Assembly: GCF_029227915.1 (NCBI RefSeq)
Contig: NC_079885.1
Location: 19,851,001-19,915,000 of the forward strand
Direction of reading: 5' to 3'
Length of the DNA: 64,000 nucleotides
Origin: Hydractinia symbiolongicarpus
Taxonomy: Eukaryota; Cnidaria; Hydrozoa; Anthoathecata; Hydractiniidae
Shown piece after piece: positions 20,016-31,816 of this stretch (the first letter of the stretch is position 1; the number at the start of each line of letters is the position of its first letter). The notes below the pieces were generated by a model, which saw only the letters and a list, made by a program, of their open reading frames with translations, did no database searches and was not told the origin of the DNA. The position numbers were made by a program, and so were the translations under genes.

Positions 20016-20210
20016 CGCTGAACAAATATGTCCATCAGAAGAATCAGAGAGTGCTATCACTGCCTCTTATTTCTAATGTCACGTTATTTGTAACAGCAAC
20101 GGTAGTGTTACTCTTGTAGCCATGTTTACTGGCATCATCAGATGTGCTATTAAAAATAAATGAAAGTAAATGAGCCAACTTGTATATAGGGAAACTTCAG
20201 TAAGTTTCAT

Positions 20211-20227
20211 GTCTCCGTGGCGCAATT

Positions 20228-20284
<57 letters not shown>
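20211..20284 (+). tRNA. tRNA-Asn(GTT) A39, consensus
   Basis: Consensus 74 nt with distal TTTT present. Confidence 0.92.
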
Positions 20285-20478
20285 CAATGAACAAATACTT
20301 CGATCAGATGAAACAGTTAGTGCCACAACTGCTTATGATTCCTAATGTCACGATAATTGTAAAGGCAACGGTAGTTTTAGTCTTGAAACTACGTTTACCT
20401 GCATAGTCAGATGTGGTGTTAAGAACATTGAAATTGAATTTGCTAACTAGTAAATAGGGATATTTCAGTATGTTTCGT

Positions 20479-20551
20479 GTCTCCGTGCCGCAATTGGTAA
20501 GCGCGTTCGGTGTTAACGGAAAGGTTGGTGGTTCAAGCCCAAACGGGGAAG
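20479..20551 (+). pseudogene. tRNA-Asn pseudogene B39
   Basis: Class B-d. Confidence 0.75.
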
Positions 20552-20746
20552 CGATAAACAAATATGTCCATCAGAAGAATCAGACAGTGCTATCACTGCC
20601 TCTTATTCTTAATGTCACGTTATTTGTAAGAGCAACGGTAGTGTTACTCTTGTAGCCATGTTTACTGGCATCATCAGATGTGCTATTAAAAATAAATGAA
20701 AGTAAATAAGCCAACTTTTAAATAGGGAAACTTCAGTCAGTTTCAT

Positions 20747-20763
20747 GTCTCCGTGGCGCAATT

Positions 20764-20798
<35 letters not shown>

Positions 20799-20820
20799 AG
20801 TTCAAGCCCACCCGGGGACG
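20747..20820 (+). tRNA. tRNA-Asn(GTT) A40
   Basis: Single change G52A in the T stem and box B; private to this copy. Downstream TTTT is mutated. Confidence 0.68.
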
Positions 20821-21014
20821 CAATGAACAAATACTTCGATCAGATGAAACAGATAGTGCTACCACTGCTTATGATTCCTAATGTCACGATAATTGTAAAA
20901 GCAACGGTACTTATAGTCTTGAAACTACGTTTACCTGCATAGTCAGATGTGGTGTTAAAAACATTGAAATTGAATTAGGTAACTAGTAAATAGGGATACT
21001 TTAGTATGTTTCGT

Positions 21015-21088
21015 GTCTCCGTGCCGCAATTGGTTAGCGCGTTCGGTTGTTAACGGAAAGGTTGGTGGTTCAAACCCACCCGGGGAAG
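21015..21088 (+). pseudogene. tRNA-Asn pseudogene B40
   Basis: Class B-f. Confidence 0.75.
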
Positions 21089-21282
21089 CGATGAACAAAT
21101 ATGTCCATCAGAAGAATCAGAGAGTGCTATCACTGCCTCTTATTCCTAAAGTCACGTTAACTGCAAAAGCAACGGTAGTGTTACACTTGTAGCCATGTCT
21201 ACTTGCATCATCAGATGTGCTATTAAAAATAAATGAAATTAAATGAGCCAACTTGTAAATAGGGAAACTTCAGTAAATTCAT

Positions 21283-21356
21283 GTCTCCGTGGCGCAATTG
21301 GTTAGCGCGTTCTGCTGTTATCCGAAAGGTTGATGGTTCAAGCCCACCCGGGGACG
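21283..21356 (+). tRNA. tRNA-Asn(GTT) A41, degenerate
   Basis: G30T, A38T and G50A. Confidence 0.55.
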
Positions 21357-21550
21357 CAATGAACAAATTCTTTGATCAGATGAAACAGATAGTGCTACCA
21401 CTGCTTATGATTCCTAATGTCACGATAATTGTAAAAGCAACGGTAGTTTTAGTCTTGACACTACGTTTACCTGCATAGTCAGATATGGTGTTAAAAACAT
21501 TGAAATTGAATTAGCTAACTAGTAAATAGGGATACTTCAGTATGTTTCGT

Positions 21551-21591
21551 GTCTCCGTGCCGCAATTGGTTAGCGCGTTCGCCTGTTAACT

Positions 21592-21622
<31 letters not shown>

Positions 21623-21624
21623 AG
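21551..21624 (+). pseudogene. tRNA-Asn pseudogene B41
   Basis: Class B-a. Confidence 0.75.
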
Positions 21625-21818
21625 GGATGAACAAATATGTCCATCAGAAGAATCAGAGAGTGCTATCACTGCCTCTTATTCCGAATGTCACGTTAACTGT
21701 AAAAGCAACGGTAGTGTTACTCTTGTTGCCATGTTTATTGGCATCATCAGATGTGCTATTAAAATAAACGAAAGTAAATGAGCCAACTTGCAAATAGGGA
21801 AACTTCAGTAAGTTTCAT

Positions 21819-21857
21819 GTCTCCTTGGCGCAATTGGTTAGCGCGTTCGGCTGTTAT

Positions 21858-21892
<35 letters not shown>
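21819..21892 (+). tRNA. tRNA-Asn(GTT) A42, degenerate
   Basis: G7T and A38T. Confidence 0.6.
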
Positions 21893-22086
21893 CTATAAAC
21901 AAATTCTTTGATCAGATGAAACAGATAGTGCTACCACTGCTTATGATTCCTAATGTCACGATAATTGTAAAAGCAACGGTAGTTTTAGTCTTGAAACTAC
22001 GTTTACCTGCATAGTCAGATATGGTGTTAAAAACATTGAAATTGAATTAGCTAACTAGTAAATAGGGATACTTCAGTATGTTTCGT

Positions 22087-22127
22087 GTCTCCGTGCCGCA
22101 ATTGGTTAGCGCGTTCGCCTGTTAACT

Positions 22128-22158
<31 letters not shown>

Positions 22159-22160
22159 AG
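22087..22160 (+). pseudogene. tRNA-Asn pseudogene B42
   Basis: Class B-a. Confidence 0.75.
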
Positions 22161-22355
22161 CGATGAACAAATATGTCCATCAGAAGAATCAGAGAGTGCT
22201 ATCACTGCCTCTTATTCCTAATGTCACGTTAACTGTAAAAGCAACGGTAGTGTTACTCTTGTAGCCATGTTTACTGGCATCATCAGATGTTCTATTAAAA
22301 ATAAATGAAAGTAAATGAGCCAACTTGTAAATAGGGAAACTTCAGTAAGTTTCAT

Positions 22356-22372
22356 GTCTCCGTGGCGCAATT

Positions 22373-22417
<45 letters not shown>

Positions 22418-22428
22418 AACTTGGGACG
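22356..22428 (+). pseudogene. tRNA-Asn A43, variant X
   Basis: 73-nt variant X. Confidence 0.65.
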
Positions 22429-22622
22429 CAATGAACAAATACTTCCATCAGATGAAACAGATAGCGCTACCACTGCTTATGATTCCTAATGACACGATAA
22501 TTGTAAAAGCAACAGTAGTTTTAGTCTTGAAACTACGTTTACCTGCATAGTCAGATATGGTGTTAAAAACATTGAAATTGAATTAGCTAACTAGTAAATA
22601 GGGATACTTCAGTATGTTTCGT

Positions 22623-22663
22623 GCTTTCGTGTCTCAATTTGTTGGCGCGTTCGGCTGTTAACG

Positions 22664-22694
<31 letters not shown>

Positions 22695-22696
22695 AG
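22623..22696 (+). pseudogene. tRNA-Asn pseudogene B43
   Basis: Class B-c. Confidence 0.7.
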
Positions 22697-22891
22697 CGAT
22701 GAACAAGTATGTCCATCAGAAAAATCAGAGAGTGCTATCACTGCCTCTTATTCCTAATGTCACGTTAACTGTAAGAGCAACGGTAGTGTTACTGTTGTAG
22801 CCATGTTTACTGGCATCATCAGATGTGCTATTAGAAATAAATGAAAGTAAATGTGTCAACTTGTAAATAGGGAAACTTCAGTAATTTTCAT

Positions 22892-22965
22892 GTCTCCGTG
22901 GCGCAATTGGTTAGCGCGTTCGGCTTTTAACCGAAAGGTTGGTGGATCAAGCCCAACCGGGGACG
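22892..22965 (+). tRNA. tRNA-Asn-derived, anticodon TTT, A44
   Basis: G34T, T54A and C64A (T-stem mismatch). Confidence 0.55.
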
Positions 22966-23159
22966 CAATGAACAAACACTTCGATCAGATGAAACAGTTA
23001 GTGCTACCACTGCTTATGATTACCAATGTCACGATAATTGTAAAAGCAACGGTAGTTTTAGTCTTGAAACTACGTTTACCTGCATAGTCAGATGTGGTGT
23101 TAAAAACATTGAAATTGAATTAGCTAACTAGTAAATAGGGATACTTCAGTATGTTTCGT

Positions 23160-23233
23160 GTCTTAGTGCCGCAATTGGTTAGCGCGTTCGGCTGTTAACG
23201 GAAAGGTTGGTGGTTCAAGCCCACCCGGGAAAG
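23160..23233 (+). pseudogene. tRNA-Asn pseudogene B44
   Basis: Class B-g with GGGAAAG 3' end. Confidence 0.75.
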
Positions 23234-23428
23234 CGATGAACAAGTATGTCCATCAGAAAAATCAGAGAGTGCTATCACTGCCTCTTATTTCTAATGTCAC
23301 GTTATTTGTAACAGCAACGGTAGTGTTACTCTTGTAGCCATGTTTACTGGCATCATCAGATGTGCTATTAAAAATAAATGAAAGTAAATAAGCCAACTTG
23401 TATATAGGGAAACTTCAGTAAGTTTCAT

Positions 23429-23445
23429 GTCTCCGTGGCGCAATT

Positions 23446-23502
<57 letters not shown>
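23429..23502 (+). tRNA. tRNA-Asn(GTT) A45, consensus
   Basis: Consensus 74 nt. Its spacer switches at about 23630 to the type following variant X, marking a duplication junction. Confidence 0.92.
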
Positions 23503-23696
23503 CAATGAACAAATACTTCGATCAGATGAAACAGATAGTGCCACAACTGCTTATGATTCCTAATGTCACGATAATTGTAAAGGCAACGGTAGTTTTAGTC
23601 TTGAAACTACGTTTACCTGCATAGTCAGATATGGTGTTAAAAACATTGAAATTGAATTAGCTAACTAGTAAATAGGGATACTTCAGTATGTTTCGT

Positions 23697-23737
23697 GCTT
23701 TCGTGTCTCAATTTGTTGGCGCGTTCGGCTGTTAACG

Positions 23738-23768
<31 letters not shown>

Positions 23769-23770
23769 AG
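23697..23770 (+). pseudogene. tRNA-Asn pseudogene B45
   Basis: Class B-c; duplicate of B43. Confidence 0.7.
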
Positions 23771-23965
23771 CGATGAACAAGTATGTCCATCAGAAAAATC
23801 AGAGAGTGCTATCACTGCCTCTTATTCCTAATGTCACGTTAACTGTAAGAGCAACGGTAGTGTTACTGTTGTAGCCATGTTTACTGGCATCATCAGATGT
23901 GCTATTAGAAATAAATGAAAGTAAATGTGTCAACTTGTAAATAGGGAAACTTCAGTAATTTTCAT

Positions 23966-24039
23966 GTCTCCGTGGCGCAATTGGTTAGCGCGTTCGGCTT
24001 TTAACCGAAAGGTTGGTGGATCAAGCCCAACCGGGGACG
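23966..24039 (+). tRNA. tRNA-Asn-derived, anticodon TTT, A46
   Basis: G34T, T54A and C64A; duplicate of A44. Confidence 0.55.
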
Positions 24040-24233
24040 CAATGAACAAACACTTCGATCAGATGAAACAGTTAGTGCTACCACTGCTTATGATTACCAA
24101 TGTCACGATAATTGTAAAAGCAACGGTAGTTTTAGTCTTGAAACTACGTTTACCTGCATAGTCAGATGTGGTGTTAAAAACATTGAAATTGAATTAGCTA
24201 ACTAGTAAATAGGGATACTTCAGTATGTTTCGT

Positions 24234-24307
24234 GTCTTAGTGCCGCAATTGGTTAGCGCGTTCGGCTGTTAACGGAAAGGTTGGTGGTTCAAGCCCACCC
24301 GGGAAAG
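24234..24307 (+). pseudogene. tRNA-Asn pseudogene B46
   Basis: Class B-g; duplicate of B44. Confidence 0.75.
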
Positions 24308-24502
24308 CGATGAACAAGTATGTCCATCAGAAAAATCAGAGAGTGCTATCACTGCCTCTTATTTCTAATGTCACGTTATTTGTAACAGCAACGGTAGTGT
24401 TACTCTTGTAGCCATGTTTACTGGCATCATCAGATGTGCTATTAAAAATAAATGAAAGTAAATAAGCCAACTTGTATATAGGGAAACTTCAGTAAGTTTC
24501 AT

Positions 24503-24519
24503 GTCTCCGTGGCGCAATT

Positions 24520-24576
<57 letters not shown>
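24503..24576 (+). tRNA. tRNA-Asn(GTT) A47, consensus
   Basis: Consensus 74 nt with distal TTTT present. Confidence 0.92.
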
Positions 24577-24770
24577 CAATGAACAAATACTTCGATCAGA
24601 TGAAACAGATAGTGCCACAACTGCTTATGATTCCTAATGTCACGATAATTGTAAAGGCAACGGTAGTTTTAGTCTTGAAACTACGTTTACCTGCATAGTC
24701 AGATGTGGTGTTAAGAACATTGAAATTGAATTTGCTAACTAGTAAATAGGGATATTTCAGTATGCTTCGT

Positions 24771-24843
24771 GTCTCCGTGCCGCAATTGGTAAGCGCGTTC
24801 GGTGTTAACGGAAAGGTTGGTGGTTCAAGCCCAAACGGGGAAG
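24771..24843 (+). pseudogene. tRNA-Asn pseudogene B47
   Basis: Class B-d. Confidence 0.75.
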
Positions 24844-25038
24844 CGATAAACAAATATGTCCATCAGAAGAATCAGACAGTGCTATCACTGCCTCTTATTC
24901 TTAATGTCACGTTATTTGTAAGAGCAACGGTAGTGTTACTCTTGTAGCCATGTTTACTGGCATCATCAGATGTGCTATTAAAAATAAATGAAAGTAAATA
25001 AGCCAATTTTTAAATAGGGAAACTTCAGTAAGTTTCAT

Positions 25039-25055
25039 GTCTCCGTGGCGCAATT

Positions 25056-25104
<49 letters not shown>

Positions 25105-25112
25105 TGGGGACG
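25039..25112 (+). tRNA. tRNA-Asn(GTT) A48
   Basis: C66T wobble, otherwise consensus. Confidence 0.85.
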
Positions 25113-25306
25113 CAATGAACAAATACTTCGATCAGATGAAACAGATAGTGCTACTACTGCTTATGATTCCTAATGTCACGATAATTGTAAAAGCAACGGT
25201 ACTTTTAGTCTTGAAACTACGTTTACCTGCATAGTCAGATGTGCTGTTAAGAACACTGAAATTGAATTAGCCTACTAGTGAATAGGGATACTTCAGTAAG
25301 TTTCGC

Positions 25307-25333
25307 GTCTCCGTAGCAAAATTTGTTGGCGCA

Positions 25334-25380
<47 letters not shown>
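25307..25380 (+). pseudogene. Class C tRNA-Asn copy C1
   Basis: D arm damaged (GCAA at 10-13, G18T, G26A) while the anticodon arm and 3' half are consensus. The leader (CCTACTAGTGAATAGG, TTTCGC) is unique to class C; the spacer after it is class A type. Confidence 0.65.
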
Positions 25381-25574
25381 CAATGAACAAATACTTCGAT
25401 CAGATGAAACAGATAGTGCTACAACTGCTTATGATTCCTAATGTCACGATAATTGTAAAAGCAACGGTAGTTTTAGTCTTGAAACTACGTTTACCTGCAT
25501 AGTCAGATGTGGTGTTAAAAACATTGAAATTGAATTAGCTAACTAGTAAATAGGGATATTTCAGTATGTTTCGT

Positions 25575-25648
25575 GTCTCCGTGCCGCAATTGGTAAGCGC
25601 GTTCGGCTGTTAACGGAAAGGTTGGTGGTTCAAGCCCAAACGGGGAAG
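25575..25648 (+). pseudogene. tRNA-Asn pseudogene B48
   Basis: Class B-b; counterpart of B16. Confidence 0.75.
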
Positions 25649-25843
25649 CGATGAACAAATATGTCCATCAGAAGAATCAGAGAGTGCTATCACTGCCTCT
25701 TATTCCTAATGTCACGTTATTTGTAAGAGCAACGGTAGTGTAACTCTTGTAGCCATGTTTACTGGCATCATCAGATGTGCTATTAAAAATAAATGAAAGT
25801 AAATAAGCCAAATTTTAAATAGGGAAACTTCAGTAAGTTTCAT

Positions 25844-25860
25844 GTCTCCGTGGCGCAATT

Positions 25861-25917
<57 letters not shown>
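25844..25917 (+). tRNA. tRNA-Asn(GTT) A49, consensus
   Basis: Consensus 74 nt. Downstream TTTT is mutated (GGTACTTATAG). Confidence 0.9.
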
Positions 25918-26111
25918 CAATGAACAAATACTTCGATCAGATAAAACAGATAGTGCTACCACTGCTTATGATTCCTAATGTCACGATAATTGTAAAAGCA
26001 ACGGTACTTATAGTCTTGAAACTACGTTTACCTGCATAGTCAGATGTGGTTTAAAAAACATTGAAATTGAATTAGGTAACTAGTAAATAGGGATACTTTA
26101 GTATGTTTCGT

Positions 26112-26185
26112 GTCTCCGTGCCGCAATTGGTTAGCGCGTTCGGTTGTTAACGGAAAGGTTGGTGGTTCAAACCCACCCGTGGAAG
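26112..26185 (+). pseudogene. tRNA-Asn pseudogene B49
   Basis: Class B-f; G67T as B17. Confidence 0.75.
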
Positions 26186-26379
26186 CGATGAACAAATATG
26201 TCCATCAGAAGAATCGGAGAGTGCTATCACTGCCTCTTATTCCTAAAGTCACGTTAACTGTAAAAGCAACGGTAGTGTTACACTTGTAGCCATGTCTACT
26301 GGCATCATCAGATGTGCTATTAAAAATAAATGAAAGTAAATGAGCCAACTTGTAAATAGGGAAACTTCAGTAAATTCAT

Positions 26380-26421
26380 GTCTCCGTGGCGCAATTGGTT
26401 AGCGCGTTCTGCTGTTATCCC

Positions 26422-26453
<32 letters not shown>
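26380..26453 (+). tRNA. tRNA-Asn(GTT) A50, degenerate
   Basis: G30T, A38T and G41C, as A18. Confidence 0.55.
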
Positions 26454-26647
26454 CAATGAACAAATTCTTTGATCAGATGAAACAGATAGTGCTACCACTG
26501 CTTATGATTCCTAATGTCACGATAATTGTAAAAGCAACGGTAGTTTTAGTCTTGAAACTACGTTTACCTGCATAGTCAGATATGGTGTTAAAAACATTGA
26601 AATTGAATTAGCTAACTAGTAAATAGGGATACTTCAGTATGTTTCGT

Positions 26648-26688
26648 GTCTCCGTGCCGCAATTGGTTAGCGCGTTCGCCTGTTAACT

Positions 26689-26719
<31 letters not shown>

Positions 26720-26721
26720 AG
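26648..26721 (+). pseudogene. tRNA-Asn pseudogene B50
   Basis: Class B-a. Confidence 0.75.
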
Positions 26722-26915
26722 GGATGAACAAATATGTCCATCAGAAGAATCAGAGAGTGCTATCACTGCCTCTTATTCCTAATGTCACGTTAACTGTAAA
26801 AGCAACGGTAGTGTTACTCTTGTAGCCATGTTTATTGGCATCATCAGATGTGCTATAAAAATAAACGAAAGTAAATGAGCCAACTTGCAAATAGGGAAAC
26901 TTCAATAAGTTTCAT

Positions 26916-26954
26916 GTCTCCTTGGCGCAATTGGTTAGCGCGTTCGGCTGTTAT

Positions 26955-26989
<35 letters not shown>
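26916..26989 (+). tRNA. tRNA-Asn(GTT) A51, degenerate
   Basis: G7T and A38T. Confidence 0.6.
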
Positions 26990-27183
26990 CTATGAACAAA
27001 TTCTTTGATCAGATGAAACAGATAGTGCTACCACTGCTTATGATTCCTAATGTCACGATAATTGTAAAAGCAACGGTAGTTTTAGTCTTGAAACTACGTT
27101 TACCTGCATAGTCAGATATGGTGTTAAAAACATTGAAATTGAATTAGCTAACTAGTAAATAGGGATACTTCAGTATGTGTCGT

Positions 27184-27224
27184 GTCTCCGTGCCGCAATT
27201 GGTTAGCGCGTTCGCCTGTTAACT

Positions 27225-27255
<31 letters not shown>

Positions 27256-27257
27256 AG
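27184..27257 (+). pseudogene. tRNA-Asn pseudogene B51
   Basis: Class B-a; ATGTGTCGT leader. Confidence 0.75.
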
Positions 27258-27452
27258 CGATGAACAAACATGTCCATCAGAAGAATCAGAGAGTGCTATC
27301 ACTGCCTCTTATTCCTAATGTCACGTTAACTGTAAAAGCAACGGTAGTGTTACTCTTGTAGCCATGTTTACTGGCATCATCAGATGTTCTATTAAAAATA
27401 AATGAAAGTAAATGAGCCAACTTGTAAATAGGGAAACTTCAGTAAGTTTCAT

Positions 27453-27469
27453 GTCTCCGTGGCGCAATT

Positions 27470-27514
<45 letters not shown>

Positions 27515-27525
27515 AACTTGGGACG
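27453..27525 (+). pseudogene. tRNA-Asn A52, variant X
   Basis: 73-nt variant X. Confidence 0.65.
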
Positions 27526-27719
27526 CAATGAACAAATACTTCCATCAGATGAAACAGATAGCGCTACCACTGCTTATGATTCCTAATGACACGATAATTG
27601 TAAAAGCAACAGTAGTTTTAGTCTTGAAACTACGTTTACCTGCATAGTCAGATATGGTGTTAAAAACATTGAAATTGAATTAGCTAACTAGTAAATAGGG
27701 ATACTTCAGTATGTTTCGT

Positions 27720-27760
27720 GCTTTCGTGTCTCAATTTGTTGGCGCGTTCGGCTGTTAACG

Positions 27761-27791
<31 letters not shown>

Positions 27792-27793
27792 AG
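27720..27793 (+). pseudogene. tRNA-Asn pseudogene B52
   Basis: Class B-c. Confidence 0.7.
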
Positions 27794-27988
27794 CGATGAA
27801 CAAGTATGTCCATCAGAAAAATCAGAGATGGCTATCACTGCCTCTTATTCCTAATGTCACGTTAACTGTAAGAGCAACGGTAGTGTTACTGTTGTAGCCA
27901 TGTTTACTGGCATCATCAGATGTGCTATTAGAAATAAATGAAAGTAAATGTGTCAACTTGTAAATAGGGAAACTTCAGTAAGTTTCAT

Positions 27989-28062
27989 GTCTCCGTGGCG
28001 CAATTGGTTAGCGCGTTCGGCTTTTAACCGAAAGGTTGGTGGATCAAGCCCACCCGGGGACG
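27989..28062 (+). tRNA. tRNA-Asn-derived, anticodon TTT, A53
   Basis: G34T and T54A. Confidence 0.6.
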
Positions 28063-28256
28063 CAATGAACAAACACTTCGATCAGATGAAACAGTTAGTG
28101 CTACCACTGCTTATGATTCCCAATGTCACGATAATTGTAAAAGCAACGGTAGTTTTAGTCTTGAAACTACGTTTACCTGCATAGTCAGATGTGGTGTTAA
28201 AAACATTGAAATTGAATTAGCTAACTAGTAAATAGGGATACTTCAGTATGTTTCGT

Positions 28257-28297
28257 GTCTTAGTGCCGCAATTGGTTAGCGCGTTCGGCTGTTAACG

Positions 28298-28328
<31 letters not shown>

Positions 28329-28330
28329 AG
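28257..28330 (+). pseudogene. tRNA-Asn pseudogene B53
   Basis: Class B-g. Confidence 0.75.
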
Positions 28331-28525
28331 CGATGAACAAGTATGTCCATCAGAAAAATCAGAGAGTGCTATCACTGCCTCTTATTCTTAATGTCACGTT
28401 ATCTGTAAGAGCAACGGTAGTGTTACTGTTGTAGCCATGTTTACTGGCATCATCAGATGTGCTATTAGAAATAAATGAAAGTAAATGTGTCAACTTGTAA
28501 ATAGGGAAACTTCAGTAAGTTTCAT

Positions 28526-28560
28526 ATCTCCGTGGCGCAATTGGTTAGCGCGTTCGGCTT

Positions 28561-28599
<39 letters not shown>
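28526..28599 (+). tRNA. tRNA-Asn-derived, anticodon TTT, A54
   Basis: G34T and G1A. Confidence 0.6.
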
Positions 28600-28793
28600 C
28601 AATGAACAAATACTTCGATCAGATGAAACAGTTAGTGCTACCACTGCTTATGATTCCCAATGTCACGATAATTGTAAAAGCAACGGTAGTTTTAGTCTTG
28701 AAACTACATTTACCTGCATAGTCAGATGTGGTGTTAAAAACATTGAAATTGAATTAGCTAACTAGTAAATAGGGATATTTCAGTATGTTTCGT

Positions 28794-28867
28794 GTCTCCG
28801 TGCCGCAATTGGTAAGCGCGTTCGGCTGTTAACAGAAAGGTTGGTGGTTCAAGCCCAAACGGGGAAG
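28794..28867 (+). pseudogene. tRNA-Asn pseudogene B54
   Basis: Class B-e. Confidence 0.75.
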
Positions 28868-29062
28868 CGCTGAACAAATATGTCCATCAGAAGAATCAGA
28901 GAGTGCTATCACTGCCTCTTATTTCTAATGTCACGTTATTTGTAACAGCAACGGTAGTGTTACTCTTGTAGCCATGTTTACTGGCATCATCAGATGTGCT
29001 ATTAAAAATAAATGAAAGTAAATGAGCCAACTTGTATATAGGGAAACTTCAGTAAGTTTCAT

Positions 29063-29079
29063 GTCTCCGTGGCGCAAGT

Positions 29080-29136
<57 letters not shown>
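29063..29136 (+). tRNA. tRNA-Asn(GTT) A55
   Basis: Single change T16G. Confidence 0.78.
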
Positions 29137-29330
29137 CAATGAACAAATACTTCGATCAGATGAAACAGATAGTGCCACAACTGCTTATGATTCCTAATGT
29201 CACGATAATTGTAAAGGCAACGGTAGTTTTAGTCTTGAAACTACGTTTACCTGCATAGTCAGATGTGGTGTTAAGAACATTGAAATTGAATTTGCTAACT
29301 AGTAAATAGGGATATTTCAGTATGTTTCGT

Positions 29331-29403
29331 GTCTCCGTGCCGCAATTGGTAAGCGCATTCGGTGTTAACGGAAAGGTTGGTGGTTCAAGCCCAAACGGGG
29401 AAG
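29331..29403 (+). pseudogene. tRNA-Asn pseudogene B55
   Basis: Class B-d; G26A. Confidence 0.75.
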
Positions 29404-29598
29404 CGATAAACAAATATGTCCATCAGAAGAATCAGACAGTGCTATCACTGCCTCTTATTCTTAATGTTACGTTATTTGTAAGAGCAACGGTAGTGTTACT
29501 CTTGTAGCCATGTTTACTGGCATCATCAGATGTGCTTTTAAAAATAAATGAAAGTAAATAAGCCAACGTTTAAATAGGGAAACTTCAGTCAGTTTCAT

Positions 29599-29615
29599 GT
29601 CTCCGTGGCGCAATT

Positions 29616-29672
<57 letters not shown>
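29599..29672 (+). tRNA. tRNA-Asn(GTT) A56, consensus
   Basis: Consensus 74 nt. Downstream TTTT is mutated. Confidence 0.9.
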
Positions 29673-29866
29673 CAATGAACAAATACTTCGATCAGATGAA
29701 ACAGATAGTGCTACCACTGCTTATGATTCCTAATGTCACGATAATTGTAAAAGCAACGGTACTTATAGTCTTGAAACTACGTTTACCTGCATAGTCAGAT
29801 GTGGTGTTAAAAACATTGAAATTGAATTAGGTAACTAGTAAATAGGGATACTTTAGTATGTTTCGT

Positions 29867-29940
29867 GTCTCCGTGCCGCAATTGGTTAGCGCGTTCGGTT
29901 GTTAACGGAAAGGTTGGTGGTTCAAACCCACCCGGGGAAG
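29867..29940 (+). pseudogene. tRNA-Asn pseudogene B56
   Basis: Class B-f. Confidence 0.75.
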
Positions 29941-30134
29941 CGATGAACAAATATGTCCATCAGAAGAATCAGAGAGTGCTATCACTGCCTCTTATTCCTA
30001 AAGTCACGTTAACTGCAAAAGCAACGGTAGTGTTACACTTGTAGCCATGTCTACTTGCATCATCAGATGTGCTATTAAAAATAAATGAAAATAAATGAGC
30101 CAACTTGTAAATAGGGAAACTTCAGTAAATTCAT

Positions 30135-30173
30135 GTCTCCGTGGCGCAATTGGTTAGCGCGTTCTGCTGTTAT

Positions 30174-30208
<35 letters not shown>
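30135..30208 (+). tRNA. tRNA-Asn(GTT) A57, degenerate
   Basis: G30T and A38T. Confidence 0.6.
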
Positions 30209-30401
30209 CAATGAACAAATTCTTTGATCAGATGAAACAGATAGTGCTACCACTGCTTATGATTCCTAATGTCACGATAATTGTAAAAGCAACGGTAGTT
30301 TTAGTCTTGAAACTACGTTTACCTGCATAGTCAGATATGGTGTTAAAACATTGAAATTGAATTAGCTAACTAGTAAATAGGGATACTTCAGTATGTTTCG
30401 T

Positions 30402-30442
30402 GTCTCCGTGCCGCAATTGGTTAGCGCGTTCGCCTGTTAACT

Positions 30443-30473
<31 letters not shown>

Positions 30474-30475
30474 AG
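30402..30475 (+). pseudogene. tRNA-Asn pseudogene B57
   Basis: Class B-a. Confidence 0.75.
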
Positions 30476-30669
30476 GGATGAACAAATATGTCCATCAGAA
30501 GAATCAGAGAGTGCTATCACTGCCTCTTATTCCTAATGTCACGTTAACTGTAAAAGCAACGGTAGTGTTACTCTTGTTGCCATGTTTATTGGCATCATCA
30601 GATGTGCTATTAAAATAAACGAAAGTAAATGAACCAACTTGCAAATAGGGAAACTTCAGTAAGTTTCAT

Positions 30670-30708
30670 GTCTCCTTGGCGCAATTGGTTAGCGCGTTCG
30701 GCTGTTAT

Positions 30709-30743
<35 letters not shown>
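30670..30743 (+). tRNA. tRNA-Asn(GTT) A58, degenerate
   Basis: G7T and A38T. Confidence 0.6.
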
Positions 30744-30937
30744 CTATGAACAAATTCTTTGATCAGATGAAACAGATAGTGCTACCACTGCTTATGATTC
30801 CTAATGTCACGATAATTGTAAAAGCAACGGTAGTTTTAGTCTTGAAACTACGTTTACCTGCATAGTCAGATATGGTGTTAAAAACATTGAAATTGAATTA
30901 GCTAACTAGTAAATAGGGATACTTCAGTATGTTTCGT

Positions 30938-30978
30938 GTCTCCGTGCCGCAATTGGTTAGCGCGTTCGCCTGTTAACT

Positions 30979-31009
<31 letters not shown>

Positions 31010-31011
31010 AG
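30938..31011 (+). pseudogene. tRNA-Asn pseudogene B58
   Basis: Class B-a. Confidence 0.75.
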
Positions 31012-31206
31012 CGATGAACAAATATGTCCATCAGAAGAATCAGAGAGTGCTATCACTGCCTCTTATTCCTAATGTCACGTTAACTGTAAAAGCAACGGTA
31101 GTGTTACTCTTGTAGCCATGTTTACTGGCATCATCAGATGTTCTATTAAAAATAAATGAAAGTAAATGAGCCAACTTGTAAATAGGGAAACTTCAGTAAG
31201 TTTCAT

Positions 31207-31223
31207 GTCTCCGTGGCGCAATT

Positions 31224-31268
<45 letters not shown>

Positions 31269-31279
31269 AACTTGGGACG
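31207..31279 (+). pseudogene. tRNA-Asn A59, variant X
   Basis: 73-nt variant X. Confidence 0.65.
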
Positions 31280-31473
31280 CAATGAACAAATACTTCCATC
31301 AGATGAAACAGATAGCGCTACCACTGCTTATGATTCCTAATGACACGATAATTGTAAAAGCAACAGTAGTTTTAGTCTTAAAACTACGTTTACCTGCATA
31401 GTCAGATATGGTGTTAAAAACATTGAAATTGAATTAGCTAACTAGTAAATAGGGATACTTCAGTATGTTTCGT

Positions 31474-31514
31474 GCTTTCGTGTCTCAATTTGTTGGCGCG
31501 TTCGGCTGTTAACG

Positions 31515-31545
<31 letters not shown>

Positions 31546-31547
31546 AG
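31474..31547 (+). pseudogene. tRNA-Asn pseudogene B59
   Basis: Class B-c. Confidence 0.7.
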
Positions 31548-31742
31548 CGATGAACAAGTATGTCCATCAGAAAAATCAGAGAGTGCTATCACTGCCTCTT
31601 ATTCCTAATGTCACGTTAACTGTAAGAGCAACGGCAGTGTTACTGTTGTAGCCATGTTTACTGGCATCATCAGATGTGCTATTAGAAATAAATGAAAGTA
31701 AATGTGTCAACTTGTAAATAGGGAAACTTCAGTAAGTTTCAT

Positions 31743-31816
31743 GTCTCCGTGGCGCAATTGGTTAGCGCGTTCGGCTTTTAACCGAAAGGTTGGTGGATCA
31801 AGCCCACCCGGGGACG
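31743..31816 (+). tRNA. tRNA-Asn-derived, anticodon TTT, A60
   Basis: G34T and T54A. Confidence 0.6.

Larger units (their letters stand above)
15300..23630 (+). repeat. Higher-order block R, copy 1
   Basis: A30-A45 match A62-A77 one for one at offset 17,431 bp, about 8.3 kb. Boundaries are approximate. Confidence 0.8.
22623..24770 (+). repeat. 1,074-bp tandem duplication
   Basis: B43-A44-B44-A45 is repeated at once as B45-A46-B46-A47. Confidence 0.85.
25575..27850 (+). repeat. Higher-order block P, copy 2
   Basis: Second copy of block P. It overlaps the start of block Q copy 2. Confidence 0.8.
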
